Positions 1 to 6,297 of a stretch of 11,807 nt of DNA are shown here, piece by piece. Positions within the stretch are counted from its first letter, which is position 1. Each line of letters begins with the position of its first letter. The DNA lies in assembly GCA_025774735.1 (NCBI GenBank), contig JALGZU010000057.1:1-11807 (forward strand), given 5' to 3'. The position numbers and the translations under genes were made by a program. Under the pieces are notes generated by a model. The model was given only the letters and a program-made list of their open reading frames with translations. It had not been told where the DNA came from and did not search any database. Source of the stretch: a candidate division LCP-89 bacterium (GTDB taxonomy: Bacteria; Electryoneota; B3-LCP).

Positions 1-101
1 CCCAGCGCGGCGACGCTCCAGCCGTCAGCTTCATGGTTCCGGATCTGTTCGAGGAGGGCTTCCTTCGTTTTCCAGGTGGCGGGAATAATTTTGTGTTCCA
101 T
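1..101 (-). CDS. N-terminus of a small hypothetical protein, cut by the window edge
   Basis: Thirty-three complete codons and a partial one run from an ATG at 101 off the left edge. The reading begins MEHKIIPATW and continues with a charged helix-like stretch ending in HEADGWSVAAL. An in-frame TAG lies seven codons upstream (120-122), so the ATG is the only standard start. No good ribosome binding site precedes it. The pattern of a short beta strand, a Lys/Glu-rich helix and a Gly-Trp turn recalls small DUF4177-like proteins, but this is only a resemblance by eye over a fragment. No function can be assigned. It lies about 330 bp after the 58-residue membrane protein on the same strand, so it may have its own promoter. 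Confidence 0.55.
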   Translation of the reverse strand, partial: MEHKIIPATWKTKEALLEQIRNHEADGWSVAAL

Positions 102-164
102 GACGGCGTCCCGGATGATCTACGGTTTAACGAGGCACGATTCGGAATACTATCGGGAGCAAGT

Positions 165-398
165 ATGAAGACTTCTTCGAATATAACATTCAAACTTGAC
201 GAAGTCAACCAAAAATGGGGGATATTTTCAAATGAAACTATTGAATATCTCAATAATTATCGGATGAGGGGTAGACGAAGCGGGTGGTTCCTACATTTCG
301 AGAGTCGGAGGGGCTTTATCGGAGTGAGAGAGGGATCGGCGTGCAGAAGAGGAAAGCCCCAAATACGGCTACACTATTCCCGATTCTGTCACCCTTGA
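165..398 (+). CDS. Doubtful 77-residue plus-strand ORF
   Basis: An ATG at 165 is preceded by GGGAG about six bases away, which is why this start is worth recording inside a longer open frame that begins at 33. The product starts MKTSSNITFKLDEVNQKW and becomes very Arg-rich after residue 35, ending in an unlikely low-complexity tail. No family is recognised and no membrane segment or signal peptide is visible. It would be the only plus-strand gene in the window. The first half looks more protein-like than the second, so it could be a gene remnant or a chance frame. Most likely it is not a real gene. Confidence 0.12.
   Translation: MKTSSNITFKLDEVNQKWGIFSNETIEYLNNYRMRGRRSGWFLHFESRRGFIGVREGSACRRGKPQIRLHYSRFCHP
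310..360. repeat. Perfect 8-bp inverted repeat with 35-nt spacer
   Basis: GGGGCTTT at 310-317 is the exact reverse complement of AAAGCCCC at 353-360. The 35-nt spacer is purine-rich on the plus strand. No T-run follows on either strand, so it does not look like an intrinsic terminator. It could be a structured RNA element or chance. Confidence 0.3.
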
Positions 399-435
399 AC
401 AGTTCACATCGAACCGCTCCAGATATAGGGCCTGG

Positions 436-612
436 TCAGGGCTGGATATCTTCGGCGTCGCTCTTCCTGGCCGTACTCCCCTGGATCAGGTAGAAGACCA
501 AGCCCAGGGCCAGGCCAAATCCCAGCGAGGGCCAGAAAGGGAAACCGATCATGGTGGCAAAGAGGGCCAGGATTACCAATCCGGCGATGAGAATAATTTC
601 ATTCGGAATCAT
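436..612 (-). CDS. 58-residue two-TM membrane protein downstream of iorB
   Basis: The frame opens with ATG at 612 and ends in TGA at 436-438. AAGG at 619-622 sits six bases before the ATG, a good ribosome binding site. The product begins MIPNEIILIAGLV; hydrophobic segments cover about residues 6-23 and 28-45, separated by a GFPFWPS turn, and a polar tail (STARKSDAEDIQP) follows. This is the layout of a small helical-hairpin membrane protein with its charged tail probably in the cytoplasm. It starts 50 bp after the iorB stop on the same strand, with no obvious terminator between, so it probably belongs to the iorAB transcript. No family is recognised. A role in anchoring or modulating the oxidoreductase is possible but is only inference from position. 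Confidence 0.65.
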   Translation of the reverse strand: MIPNEIILIAGLVILALFATMIGFPFWPSLGFGLALGLVFYLIQGSTARKSDAEDIQP

Positions 613-662
613 TATCAGCCTTTAGTTTGGACGAGATATTTATCCTATAGGAGACAGAACCG

Positions 663-1262
663 TTACCTGGACCTGCCCTTTTCAAACGCTTTGAGATTGA
701 GATCGATGGTGGCCTTGGGCACGCGCTGGCTGATGACCTCTTTCCAGAGTTTCTCATCAATGTCCAGAGCCGTTGACATCGCTCCGAGCAGAACGGTGTT
801 GGCCAGCCGGGGATTGCCCAGTTCCTCACTGATCCCGGCGGCATCGATCACCTTCAGGTTCTTCACCTTTTTCTTCAACTGATCGATGGCATCGTCTGGA
901 TAGACGTATTTCGGGTCCACCGCGATCGGGGGCACCAGTTTCTGATCGTTGACGATGAGGAAGCCACCGGGTTTCAGCTCATGGACCCAGCGCAACGCTT
1001 CGGCGCGTTCGAAAGCGAGGATGACGTCCGCCTGGCCGTTGGGAATCAGAGGCGAGAACACCTTCTTGCCGAAGCGGACGTGGGACGAAACCACTCCACC
1101 CCGCTGCGCCATGCCGTGTACTTCGCTCTTTTTAACGTCGTTACCGGCCTTGAGGTTCACGTCGGAGAGAATCTGCGAGGCCAGCAGCACCCCCTGGCCG
1201 CCGACACCGACGATCAAAACGTTCAGGGTGGCATTGAATGGGTTCTTCTTCGCGGGGCTCAC
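663..1262 (-). CDS. iorB: Indolepyruvate:ferredoxin oxidoreductase beta subunit
   Basis: This is the gamma-domain-like small subunit of the IorAB complex, which with TPP, CoA and ferredoxin converts indolepyruvate and other aryl 2-oxo acids to aryl-acetyl-CoA and CO2 in the cytoplasm. The product (199 residues) shows the family's N-terminal glycine-rich strand-loop (NVLIVGVGGQGVLLASQIL, about residues 13-31), then KKSEVHGMAQRGG and SHVRFGKKVFSPLIPNGQAD, all typical of IorB. Length matches the usual 190-200 residues. I chose GTG at 1262: AGGAGG at 1270-1275 lies seven bases upstream, and the start overlaps the iorA stop as GTGA. An open frame continues to 1322, but the extra 20 residues lie within iorA and are not family-like. 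Translational coupling with iorA is expected. Confidence 0.93.
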   Translation of the reverse strand: MSPAKKNPFNATLNVLIVGVGGQGVLLASQILSDVNLKAGNDVKKSEVHGMAQRGGVVSSHVRFGKKVFSPLIPNGQADVILAFERAEALRWVHELKPGGFLIVNDQKLVPPIAVDPKYVYPDDAIDQLKKKVKNLKVIDAAGISEELGNPRLANTVLLGAMSTALDIDEKLWKEVISQRVPKATIDLNLKAFEKGRSR

Positions 1263-3055
1263 GCTTCCACCTCCTCTTTTTTGTCCAGTGCCGAGGTTGA
1301 GAAGATGCAATCCACCGGACAAATATCAGCGCAGAGGTGACAGCCGGTGCAGGAGGTCTCATCTATGACCGGGATGGCCAGGTTTTTATCGGTCAACTCG
1401 CCGGAGCGTGAGATTGCCGGGCAGCCGATTTTCAAGCAGACGCCGCAGCCGTTACAGTCGGCGGCGACAATCTCGTAGGGTTCCTCCCGATGCTTTTTCG
1501 GGAAGAGCATGCAGGGCCGGGTAGTGACCAGGACATTGACTCCTTCCCGCTTGGAAGCGGCTTTCAGGATTTCCAGAGTTCTCTCGAAATCGTAGGGATC
1601 GAATTCTTCGATGTGATCGACGCCGAGTGCCTTCGCCAGGGCAATGAAATCGACGGATTTGGTTTCCTCACCCTGGAGGGTTTGGCCAGTAGCCGGGTGA
1701 ACCTGCCCTCCCGTCATGGCGGTGATGCGGTTGTCCAGAATGATGATGGTGACATTGGCCTTGTTGTAAATGGCATCGATCAACGGGGTGATGCCGGAAT
1801 GCACGAAAGTGGAATCTCCGATGACGGCGAAGAGGGGCCGTTTGGTGCCCTGCACCTGCGAGATCCCCGTCGCCATGCCGATCGAAGCTCCCATGCAGAC
1901 GCAGGCGTGCAAGGCTTTCAGCGGCGGCAGCGATGCCAGGGTATAACAACCGATGTCGCCCGTCACATGAGCTCCCAATTTGTTCAGGGCGTAGAAGACC
2001 GAGCGGTGAGAACATCCGGAACAGAGCACCGGCGGGCGGGGAAGAACCTCGACCGGATCGCCATCAAAAGCGGGTATCGGACTGGCATAACCCGCCTGAT
2101 CGAATCCTTTCTCGGCCAACGTGGGATTTAATTCGCCAAAGATGGGGAAGTACTTTTTCCCTTCACAGGCAATGCCGGCTACCTTCAGAGTTTCCTCGAT
2201 AAACGGTTCGAGCTCTTCGACGACGATCAACTGTTCGACCTGTGAAGCGAACTCGGCGATTTTCTTCAGAGGCATCGGGTAGGAGAAGCCCAGCTTGAAA
2301 AAGCTGGCGTCGGGCAGGGCTTCCCGTGCGTGCTGGTAGGAGATGCCAGAGGTTACTACGCCCACTTTTCTGTCGCCCCACTCGATACGGTTTAAGGGCG
2401 TCTCTTCAGCGAATTTGCGCAATTCTTCAAGACGCTTCAGCACTGCCTGATGGCGGGGTCTGGCAAAGATGGGCATCATGACGTACTTGTCGATATCCAC
2501 CTTGAAACCGGTAACCGGCACCTCTTGCCAGGGCCGGATATCGACGGGTGTCATGGAGTGGGAGATGCGGGTGGTCATGCGCAGTAGCACCGGCGTATCG
2601 AACTTCTCGCTGATCTCGAGGGCTTCGCCGACAAAATCGTAAGACTCCTGGCTGTCGGAAGGCTCCAGCATGGGGATTTTGGCGAACTTGGCGTAGATGC
2701 GGTTATCCTGTTCGTTTTGCGAAGAGTGCATCTCCGGATCGTCGGCAGAGACCAGTACAAATCCGCCCTTGACGCCGGTGTAGGCTAGGGTCATCAGGGG
2801 ATCGGCGGCGACATTAACGCCGACGTGTTTCATACAGACAATGGTGCGGGCTCCCGCCAGCGATGCCCCGATGCCGACCTCGAAGGCAACCTTCTCGTTG
2901 GGCGACCACTGAGCGTGAATGCCGGGCAGCTTGGCTATATTTTCGAGAATTTCCGTAGACGGTGTCCCCGGGTAAGCCGAGGCGAAGCGTACGCCGGCGG
3001 TTCTGGCGCCGTGGGCGACGGCCTCGTTTCCGGAGAGCAGTAAGCGTTGGTTCAC
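1259..3055 (-). CDS. iorA: Indolepyruvate:ferredoxin oxidoreductase alpha subunit
   Basis: The large subunit carries TPP and iron-sulfur clusters and performs ferredoxin-linked oxidative decarboxylation of aryl-pyruvates derived from Trp, Phe and Tyr. Visible in order: an N-terminal pyruvate-oxidoreductase domain with SAYPGTPSTEI (about residues 27-37); the region with CSGCSHRS and GDIGCYTL (about 366); the TPP/Mg motif GDSTFVHSG to ILDNR (about 412-445); and a C-terminal 2x[4Fe-4S] ferredoxin domain with C534, C537, C540, C545 and C569, C572, C575, C579. The 598-residue length is normal for IorA. The start is GTG at 3055, with GGAG five bases upstream inside AAGGAG (3061-3066). The stop overlaps the iorB GTG. 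Presence of both cluster motifs and the full TPP motif says the gene is intact. Actual substrate preference cannot be read from sequence. Confidence 0.95.
   Translation of the reverse strand: MNQRLLLSGNEAVAHGARTAGVRFASAYPGTPSTEILENIAKLPGIHAQWSPNEKVAFEVGIGASLAGARTIVCMKHVGVNVAADPLMTLAYTGVKGGFVLVSADDPEMHSSQNEQDNRIYAKFAKIPMLEPSDSQESYDFVGEALEISEKFDTPVLLRMTTRISHSMTPVDIRPWQEVPVTGFKVDIDKYVMMPIFARPRHQAVLKRLEELRKFAEETPLNRIEWGDRKVGVVTSGISYQHAREALPDASFFKLGFSYPMPLKKIAEFASQVEQLIVVEELEPFIEETLKVAGIACEGKKYFPIFGELNPTLAEKGFDQAGYASPIPAFDGDPVEVLPRPPVLCSGCSHRSVFYALNKLGAHVTGDIGCYTLASLPPLKALHACVCMGASIGMATGISQVQGTKRPLFAVIGDSTFVHSGITPLIDAIYNKANVTIIILDNRITAMTGGQVHPATGQTLQGEETKSVDFIALAKALGVDHIEEFDPYDFERTLEILKAASKREGVNVLVTTRPCMLFPKKHREEPYEIVAADCNGCGVCLKIGCPAISRSGELTDKNLAIPVIDETSCTGCHLCADICPVDCIFSTSALDKKEEVEA
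1270..1275 (-). promoter_or_regulatory. Ribosome binding site that fixes the iorB start
   Basis: A perfect AGGAGG on the minus strand stands seven bases before GTG 1262. It lies within the last codons of iorA and supports the short 199-residue form of IorB. Confidence 0.8.
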
Positions 3056-3060
3056 TTTTA

Positions 3061-3066
3061 CTCCTT
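3061..3066 (-). promoter_or_regulatory. Ribosome binding site of iorA
   Basis: AAGGAG on the minus strand lies five bases before the GTG start at 3055. A second, similar GGAG occurs about 9 bases further upstream; the nearer one has the better spacing. Confidence 0.7.
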
Positions 3067-3110
3067 TACTCCTTATCTATCTTATGTATACGTTTTACAG
3101 TGACTACTGC

Positions 3111-3128
3111 GTCGGGTTACTTACCGAC
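3111..3128. promoter_or_regulatory. Inverted repeat in the iorA leader (possible operator or hairpin)
   Basis: GTCGG at 3111-3115 pairs with CCGAC at 3124-3128 around an 8-nt centre. It lies 56 bp before the iorA start and 3 bp from a second inverted repeat. It could be a regulator site or a leader hairpin; five-base arms also arise by chance. No clear -35/-10 pair was found in this leader. Confidence 0.3.
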
Positions 3129-3131
3129 AAA

Positions 3132-3147
3132 TCAGGACAAGACCTGA
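3132..3147. repeat. Short inverted repeat TCAGG-N6-CCTGA in the iorA leader
   Basis: TCAGG at 3132-3136 and CCTGA at 3143-3147 form a small hairpin with a six-base loop. It is not followed by a T-run. It may be part of the repeat-like block that continues to 3213, or a regulatory site. Confidence 0.35.
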
Positions 3148-3165
3148 CACAACTAAAATTCGTTT

Positions 3166-3213
3166 CTGGATTCTGTCCACTTGAGGGTCCTTACGGACTT
3201 ACGCCGGAATGAC
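3166..3213. repeat. Degenerate dispersed palindromic repeat-like sequence
   Basis: The plus strand begins CTGGATTC and ends CCGGAATGAC, the outer parts of a small palindromic repeat (CTGGATTCCGGC ... GCCGGAATGAC) that is dispersed in many bacterial genomes. The arms ATTCTGTC and GCCGGAAT match in six of eight positions, and the centre holds GTCC-TTAC-GGAC. It lies between the DinB gene stop and the iorA leader, the usual intergenic setting of such elements. Only one copy is in this window, so its repeat status is an inference. Confidence 0.35.
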
Positions 3214-3226
3214 AAGAATAATCGAC

Positions 3227-3730
3227 CTACACTTCCGGCTCTTGCATGTTATAGGCGGACCATTCCTCTTTCGAGGGACCGTAAATTCCCGGCACTTTCA
3301 AGCCCGCCTGACGCATGAGCACGGTCATCTGACCCAGATGATGGGTCTGATGGGCCACCAGGACGAACAGGGTATAGCCCCGCTTCCACTGGAAGCCGTA
3401 CATATCGTCGATGAGTTGCAGGGTGTCATCCGTCCAGCCGGCCTTGATCTGTTTCAGCATGGATGCGGCGGCTTTTTCGTAGCCGCTGCGGATCTCCTCG
3501 GCTATTGCCGGGACCGGCGCTTTCGGATCGGGCCCTTCGACCTTCAAACCCGTCAACGGCATCATCTCCGTGATGGATGTCACGACGTGCCAGGCCATGC
3601 GGCCCAGATTGCGGTGATCGTCGGTCACCTTTTGCGTCAGGGATTGATCCGTCAACTGATTCAACAGCTTCAGCGTCGATTCGGATTCATCCTGCCAGAT
3701 TTTTTCGAAATCAGCGATGGAGGTGAACAT
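3227..3730 (-). CDS. DinB-family (four-helix bundle, metal-binding) protein
   Basis: The 167-residue product has the size and helical pattern of the DinB/YfiT superfamily. Those proteins bind a divalent metal through three histidines, and several act as thiol-dependent transferases or hydrolases. Candidate ligands are H48 (in RMAWHVV) and the HxxxH pair H127 and H131 in HQTHHLGQM, the family's most conserved part; the full triad is present. I chose ATG at 3730 because GGTGGG lies seven bases upstream; the frame could extend four codons to a GTG at 3742, but that GTG is inside the ribosome binding site. It begins 30 bp after the stop of the 309-residue membrane protein and may share its transcript. 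The in vivo substrate is unknown. No link with DNA damage is implied by the family name. Confidence 0.85.
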   Translation of the reverse strand: MFTSIADFEKIWQDESESTLKLLNQLTDQSLTQKVTDDHRNLGRMAWHVVTSITEMMPLTGLKVEGPDPKAPVPAIAEEIRSGYEKAAASMLKQIKAGWTDDTLQLIDDMYGFQWKRGYTLFVLVAHQTHHLGQMTVLMRQAGLKVPGIYGPSKEEWSAYNMQEPEV

Positions 3731-3737
3731 GGTATAT

Positions 3738-3743
3738 CCCACC
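3738..3743 (-). promoter_or_regulatory. Ribosome binding site that fixes the DinB-family start
   Basis: GGTGGG on the minus strand lies seven bases before ATG 3730 and argues against the GTG start at 3742, which overlaps it. Confidence 0.6.
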
Positions 3744-3760
3744 TGATATTTATATGGTTA

Positions 3761-4690
3761 TTAGTCTGATCTCGCTTTTTTTAGTAATATTTCAAGGCGC
3801 ACCAACACTATAATAGTTAGGATCCAAATTACTAGAAATTGATAAAAAGATCGGACAATATTTTTGATCAATGCTTTTTCAGTGCAGTTGGGGATTACCA
3901 CTTCAAGGCTGAAACCAAAACCGTCTTTATAGGAGTATTCGACTTTAAACGACCTTTTACCGAGCTCCTTTTGCCCAACATGTTCACCATGTGCTCCAAT
4001 TCGGGCAATGATGTTCCCTTGTTTATTGCGCGCTAAAACGTACATCATACTGAATGCTGGGCTATCCTCTGGACCACCAGCGAAAGCAGCTAATGATGGG
4101 TAGGTATGCAAGGCATTTTCAAATACTTCTGGTAGTTCATATTTACGAAACCATTCCATATCTGTAATCATACCGATAAAACGGGATTCATCCTTAGAAA
4201 CTCTGCCATCGAGACGGATTTGTCTCATATCTACCTCGAAAATCTCTCCAAAAATTCCTGGAGATACTTCGGTAAATGCGGAATCAACTATTGGGTTAAG
4301 CACCTGTTTCCATTTATCCAATAGTTCGAGGGAATTTGCCAAAGGTAAATTAACGGGATGTGTTGAATAGGATTTATCCATTTGATTATACATGAACCAA
4401 AAAAGCGTCGATTTTGAGAATTCCGGTTCTTGATTGAGCTTATCGGTTATGCGTAATTGTACCAATTGCTGTGGCATTTGTAGTTTTTCAAAGGAATCCA
4501 TTAGCAGCTTAAATGCAACTTGATGAGCGTAAGCCCTCGTCGGCATCACCGTTCCAAAATCATCGCGAAGGAGATAATACGAAGTCCGGAAAATCACCCA
4601 TGTGGGCATCCCAGCGAGAACTATCAATAATATCAAACGTAGCGCCCAGTGTGCCCGCAAGGAGAAGAACGGTCTTTTTTGCTTTTCCAT
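3761..4690 (-). CDS. Two-TM protein with a large extracytoplasmic domain, sensor-like but without a signalling domain
   Basis: No family is recognised. The 309-residue product has a basic N-terminus, a membrane segment at about residues 16-37 (LRLILLIVLAGMPTWVIF), roughly 245 residues predicted outside the cytoplasm, a second membrane segment at about 283-302 (FYQFLVIWILTIIVLV), and a short basic tail (RLEILLKKARSD). This is the topology of the input half of a histidine kinase or chemoreceptor, yet the frame stops straight after the second segment with no HAMP, HisKA or methyl-accepting part, and the DinB gene follows after 30 bp. The start is ATG at 4690 with AAGGAGGG (4695-4702) upstream. 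The gene is visibly AT-richer than its neighbours and uses many AT-ending codons, which may indicate separate origin. Possible roles are a stand-alone ligand-binding partner of another regulator, or an envelope protein. Confidence 0.8.
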   Translation of the reverse strand: MEKQKRPFFSLRAHWALRLILLIVLAGMPTWVIFRTSYYLLRDDFGTVMPTRAYAHQVAFKLLMDSFEKLQMPQQLVQLRITDKLNQEPEFSKSTLFWFMYNQMDKSYSTHPVNLPLANSLELLDKWKQVLNPIVDSAFTEVSPGIFGEIFEVDMRQIRLDGRVSKDESRFIGMITDMEWFRKYELPEVFENALHTYPSLAAFAGGPEDSPAFSMMYVLARNKQGNIIARIGAHGEHVGQKELGKRSFKVEYSYKDGFGFSLEVVIPNCTEKALIKNIVRSFYQFLVIWILTIIVLVRLEILLKKARSD

Positions 4691-4694
4691 AACA

Positions 4695-4702
4695 CCCTCC
4701 TT
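4695..4702 (-). promoter_or_regulatory. Strong ribosome binding site of the two-TM sensor-like protein
   Basis: AAGGAGGG on the minus strand, with its GGAGG core five bases before ATG 4690, is among the strongest such sites in the window. This suggests the gene is expressed rather than a relic. Confidence 0.65.
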
Positions 4703-4751
4703 CTGACTGCCGCCTTATAATAAGCGGGGGGAATGACGGCAAAATTTAGTT

Positions 4752-6263
4752 TCAAAGCCCTAATAGTGGAAGAGCAATCGCATAGGTCAATAATGTAATA
4801 ATGATAATCCCCATCAGATTGAGCCAGACGCCAATGCGGGCCATCTGGGGGATGGTGACCTGCCCGGAGGCGAAGATCAGGGCGTTGGGCGGCGTGCCCA
4901 CGGGCAGCATGAAGGCGCAGGAAGCCGCCACCGCAGCAGGTACCATCAGGAATAAGGGATCCTGCCCCATGGTCACGGCCAGCGCTCCGCAGATGGGCAG
5001 AATCATGGCCGTGGTCGCCGTATTCGAGGTCACCTCCGTCAGGAAGATGACCAGCGCGACCAGGATCAGGACGATCAGCAGAAGAGGCGCATGCTGGAAC
5101 AGCGCCAACCGTTCACCGATCCAGAGATCCAGACCGGTTTGTTTAAAGCCTTCTGCCAGTGCAAGGCCGCCGCCGAAGAGCAGCAGGATGCCCCAGGGAA
5201 TATCCCGTGCTGACGACCAGTCCAGAAGCCTTCTCCCATCGAACTTCTCCGCCGGAAGAATGAACAGCGTGATCGCTCCGGTCATGGCGATGGTGGCATC
5301 AGTGATGCCGGGAAAGAAGCTTTTCAGGCCGGGCAGCGTAAATGACCCGAAATCCTTGGGATCGGAGAAGATCCAGGCTAAGGCAACGAAGAGAAACACC
5401 AGAGCCACGCGCCGTTCCTGAACGGACATCTTGCCGATTTTGGCGAGCTCCCGGCGAATAATATCTCCACCGGATAGTCCCGCGTCACGCTTCAACGGAC
5501 AGGCTAACCGGGTCAAGTATAACCAGGTAATCGGAAGAAAGACGACGACCAGCGGCAAACCGACTCCCAGCCAGCGGGTGAAAGTAATAGGTCGGCCGTG
5601 CAGCTCTTCGACCATGCCGGCTAAAATGATGTTGGGCGGCGTGCCGATCAGGGTTCCTACTCCTCCAATAGAAGCAGCATATGCGATGCCGAACATCAGC
5701 GCCGGGCCGAAATTGCCAGGCAATTTGCCGTTAAATTCCGCAACATTATTACCGGCGAAGTGCCGGATGACCGCCATGCCGATGGGCAGCATGATCACGG
5801 CCGTGGCGGTATTGGAGATCCACATGGACAGGAAGGCCGTGGCAACCATGAAGCCCAACACAAGCCGTGAAGGAGAAAAACCGAGCAACGAGATCGTGCG
5901 CAGGGCGATGCGGCGGTGCAAGCCCCACTTCTGCACTCCTAAGGCGATGAAGAAGCCGCCTAAAAACAGAAAGATCAGGTGGTTGGCGAAAGGGGCAGCG
6001 GCCGTCTTCATATCTGTGATGCCTAAGACGGGAAACAGCATCAGCGGCAGCAGAGCCGTCGCCGGGATGGGGATCGCTTCGGTGATCCACCAGACCGCCA
6101 TCCAGAGAGTTACCGCGGCCATGGCTTTAGCCTGAGGCGGCATGCCCCCAAAATCTGGAATTACGATAACGATGACAAAGAGCAGATGACCGAGAATGAA
6201 GCCGATTCTACGATAGAGAGGCACTGCAGGCGCCTCATCCGATGCTTCGGTCGGAGATTTCAT
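4752..6263 (-). CDS. DASS-family divalent anion:Na+ symporter
   Basis: A 503-residue inner-membrane carrier with about a dozen hydrophobic segments. Members of the DASS (SLC13/CitT-like) family move dicarboxylates, tricarboxylates or sulfate, usually with sodium. The two Ser-Asn-Thr signatures of the inverted repeats are present: SNTATAVIMLPIG in the first half and SNTATTAMILPICG in the second. The two paired GTPPN motifs (GTPPNIILAG and GTPPNALIFASG) are present too. These form the substrate and Na+ sites in characterised members. The N-terminus up to about residue 18 is polar, as usual. ATG 6263 is preceded only by a weak GGA. It follows the second ptb gene by 34 bp, so it is probably the last gene of the crotonase-buk-ptb run. 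Context suggests import or export of an organic acid linked to this pathway, but the substrate cannot be read from sequence. Confidence 0.92.
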   Translation of the reverse strand: MKSPTEASDEAPAVPLYRRIGFILGHLLFVIVIVIPDFGGMPPQAKAMAAVTLWMAVWWITEAIPIPATALLPLMLFPVLGITDMKTAAAPFANHLIFLFLGGFFIALGVQKWGLHRRIALRTISLLGFSPSRLVLGFMVATAFLSMWISNTATAVIMLPIGMAVIRHFAGNNVAEFNGKLPGNFGPALMFGIAYAASIGGVGTLIGTPPNIILAGMVEELHGRPITFTRWLGVGLPLVVVFLPITWLYLTRLACPLKRDAGLSGGDIIRRELAKIGKMSVQERRVALVFLFVALAWIFSDPKDFGSFTLPGLKSFFPGITDATIAMTGAITLFILPAEKFDGRRLLDWSSARDIPWGILLLFGGGLALAEGFKQTGLDLWIGERLALFQHAPLLLIVLILVALVIFLTEVTSNTATTAMILPICGALAVTMGQDPLFLMVPAAVAASCAFMLPVGTPPNALIFASGQVTIPQMARIGVWLNLMGIIIITLLTYAIALPLLGL

Positions 6264-6297
6264 CTAAATCCAAAGAGTAATGAAGGTAGAATCTTAG

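Larger units (their letters stand above)
102..435. other. Intergenic stretch of about 330 bp, no confident gene
   Basis: This interval lies between a partial small gene and the 58-residue membrane protein. It is AT-richer than the neighbouring genes between about 160 and 270. It holds a perfect 8-bp inverted repeat (310-317 with 353-360, GGGGCTTT/AAAGCCCC) and a weak plus-strand reading frame from 165 to 398, both listed separately. No tRNA, convincing terminator with a T-run, or canonical promoter pair was seen on either strand. Confidence 0.6.

Noticed and set aside
33..164. N-terminal part of a long plus-strand frame beginning at 33
   Set aside because: It runs antisense to the better-supported small gene starting at 101, has no ribosome binding site at 33, and only its later part from 165 has even weak support.
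284..493. Plus-strand 69-codon frame
   Set aside because: No ribosome binding site, no family-like content, and it overlaps the 58-residue membrane protein on the other strand.
1263..1322. Longer N-terminus for IorB starting at 1322
   Set aside because: The extra 20 residues lie inside iorA coding sequence, are not like the family, and AGGAGG points to the GTG at 1262.
1490..2131. Long plus-strand frame of 213 codons opposite iorA
   Set aside because: It is antisense to the TPP-binding part of iorA, which is conserved; long antisense frames are common opposite such genes.
4717..4734. Possible terminator hairpin between the DASS gene and the sensor-like gene (CCGC ... GCGG around an AT centre)
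   Set aside because: The stem is four G/C pairs with a bulge, no T-run follows, and it lies close to the ribosome binding site of the next gene.
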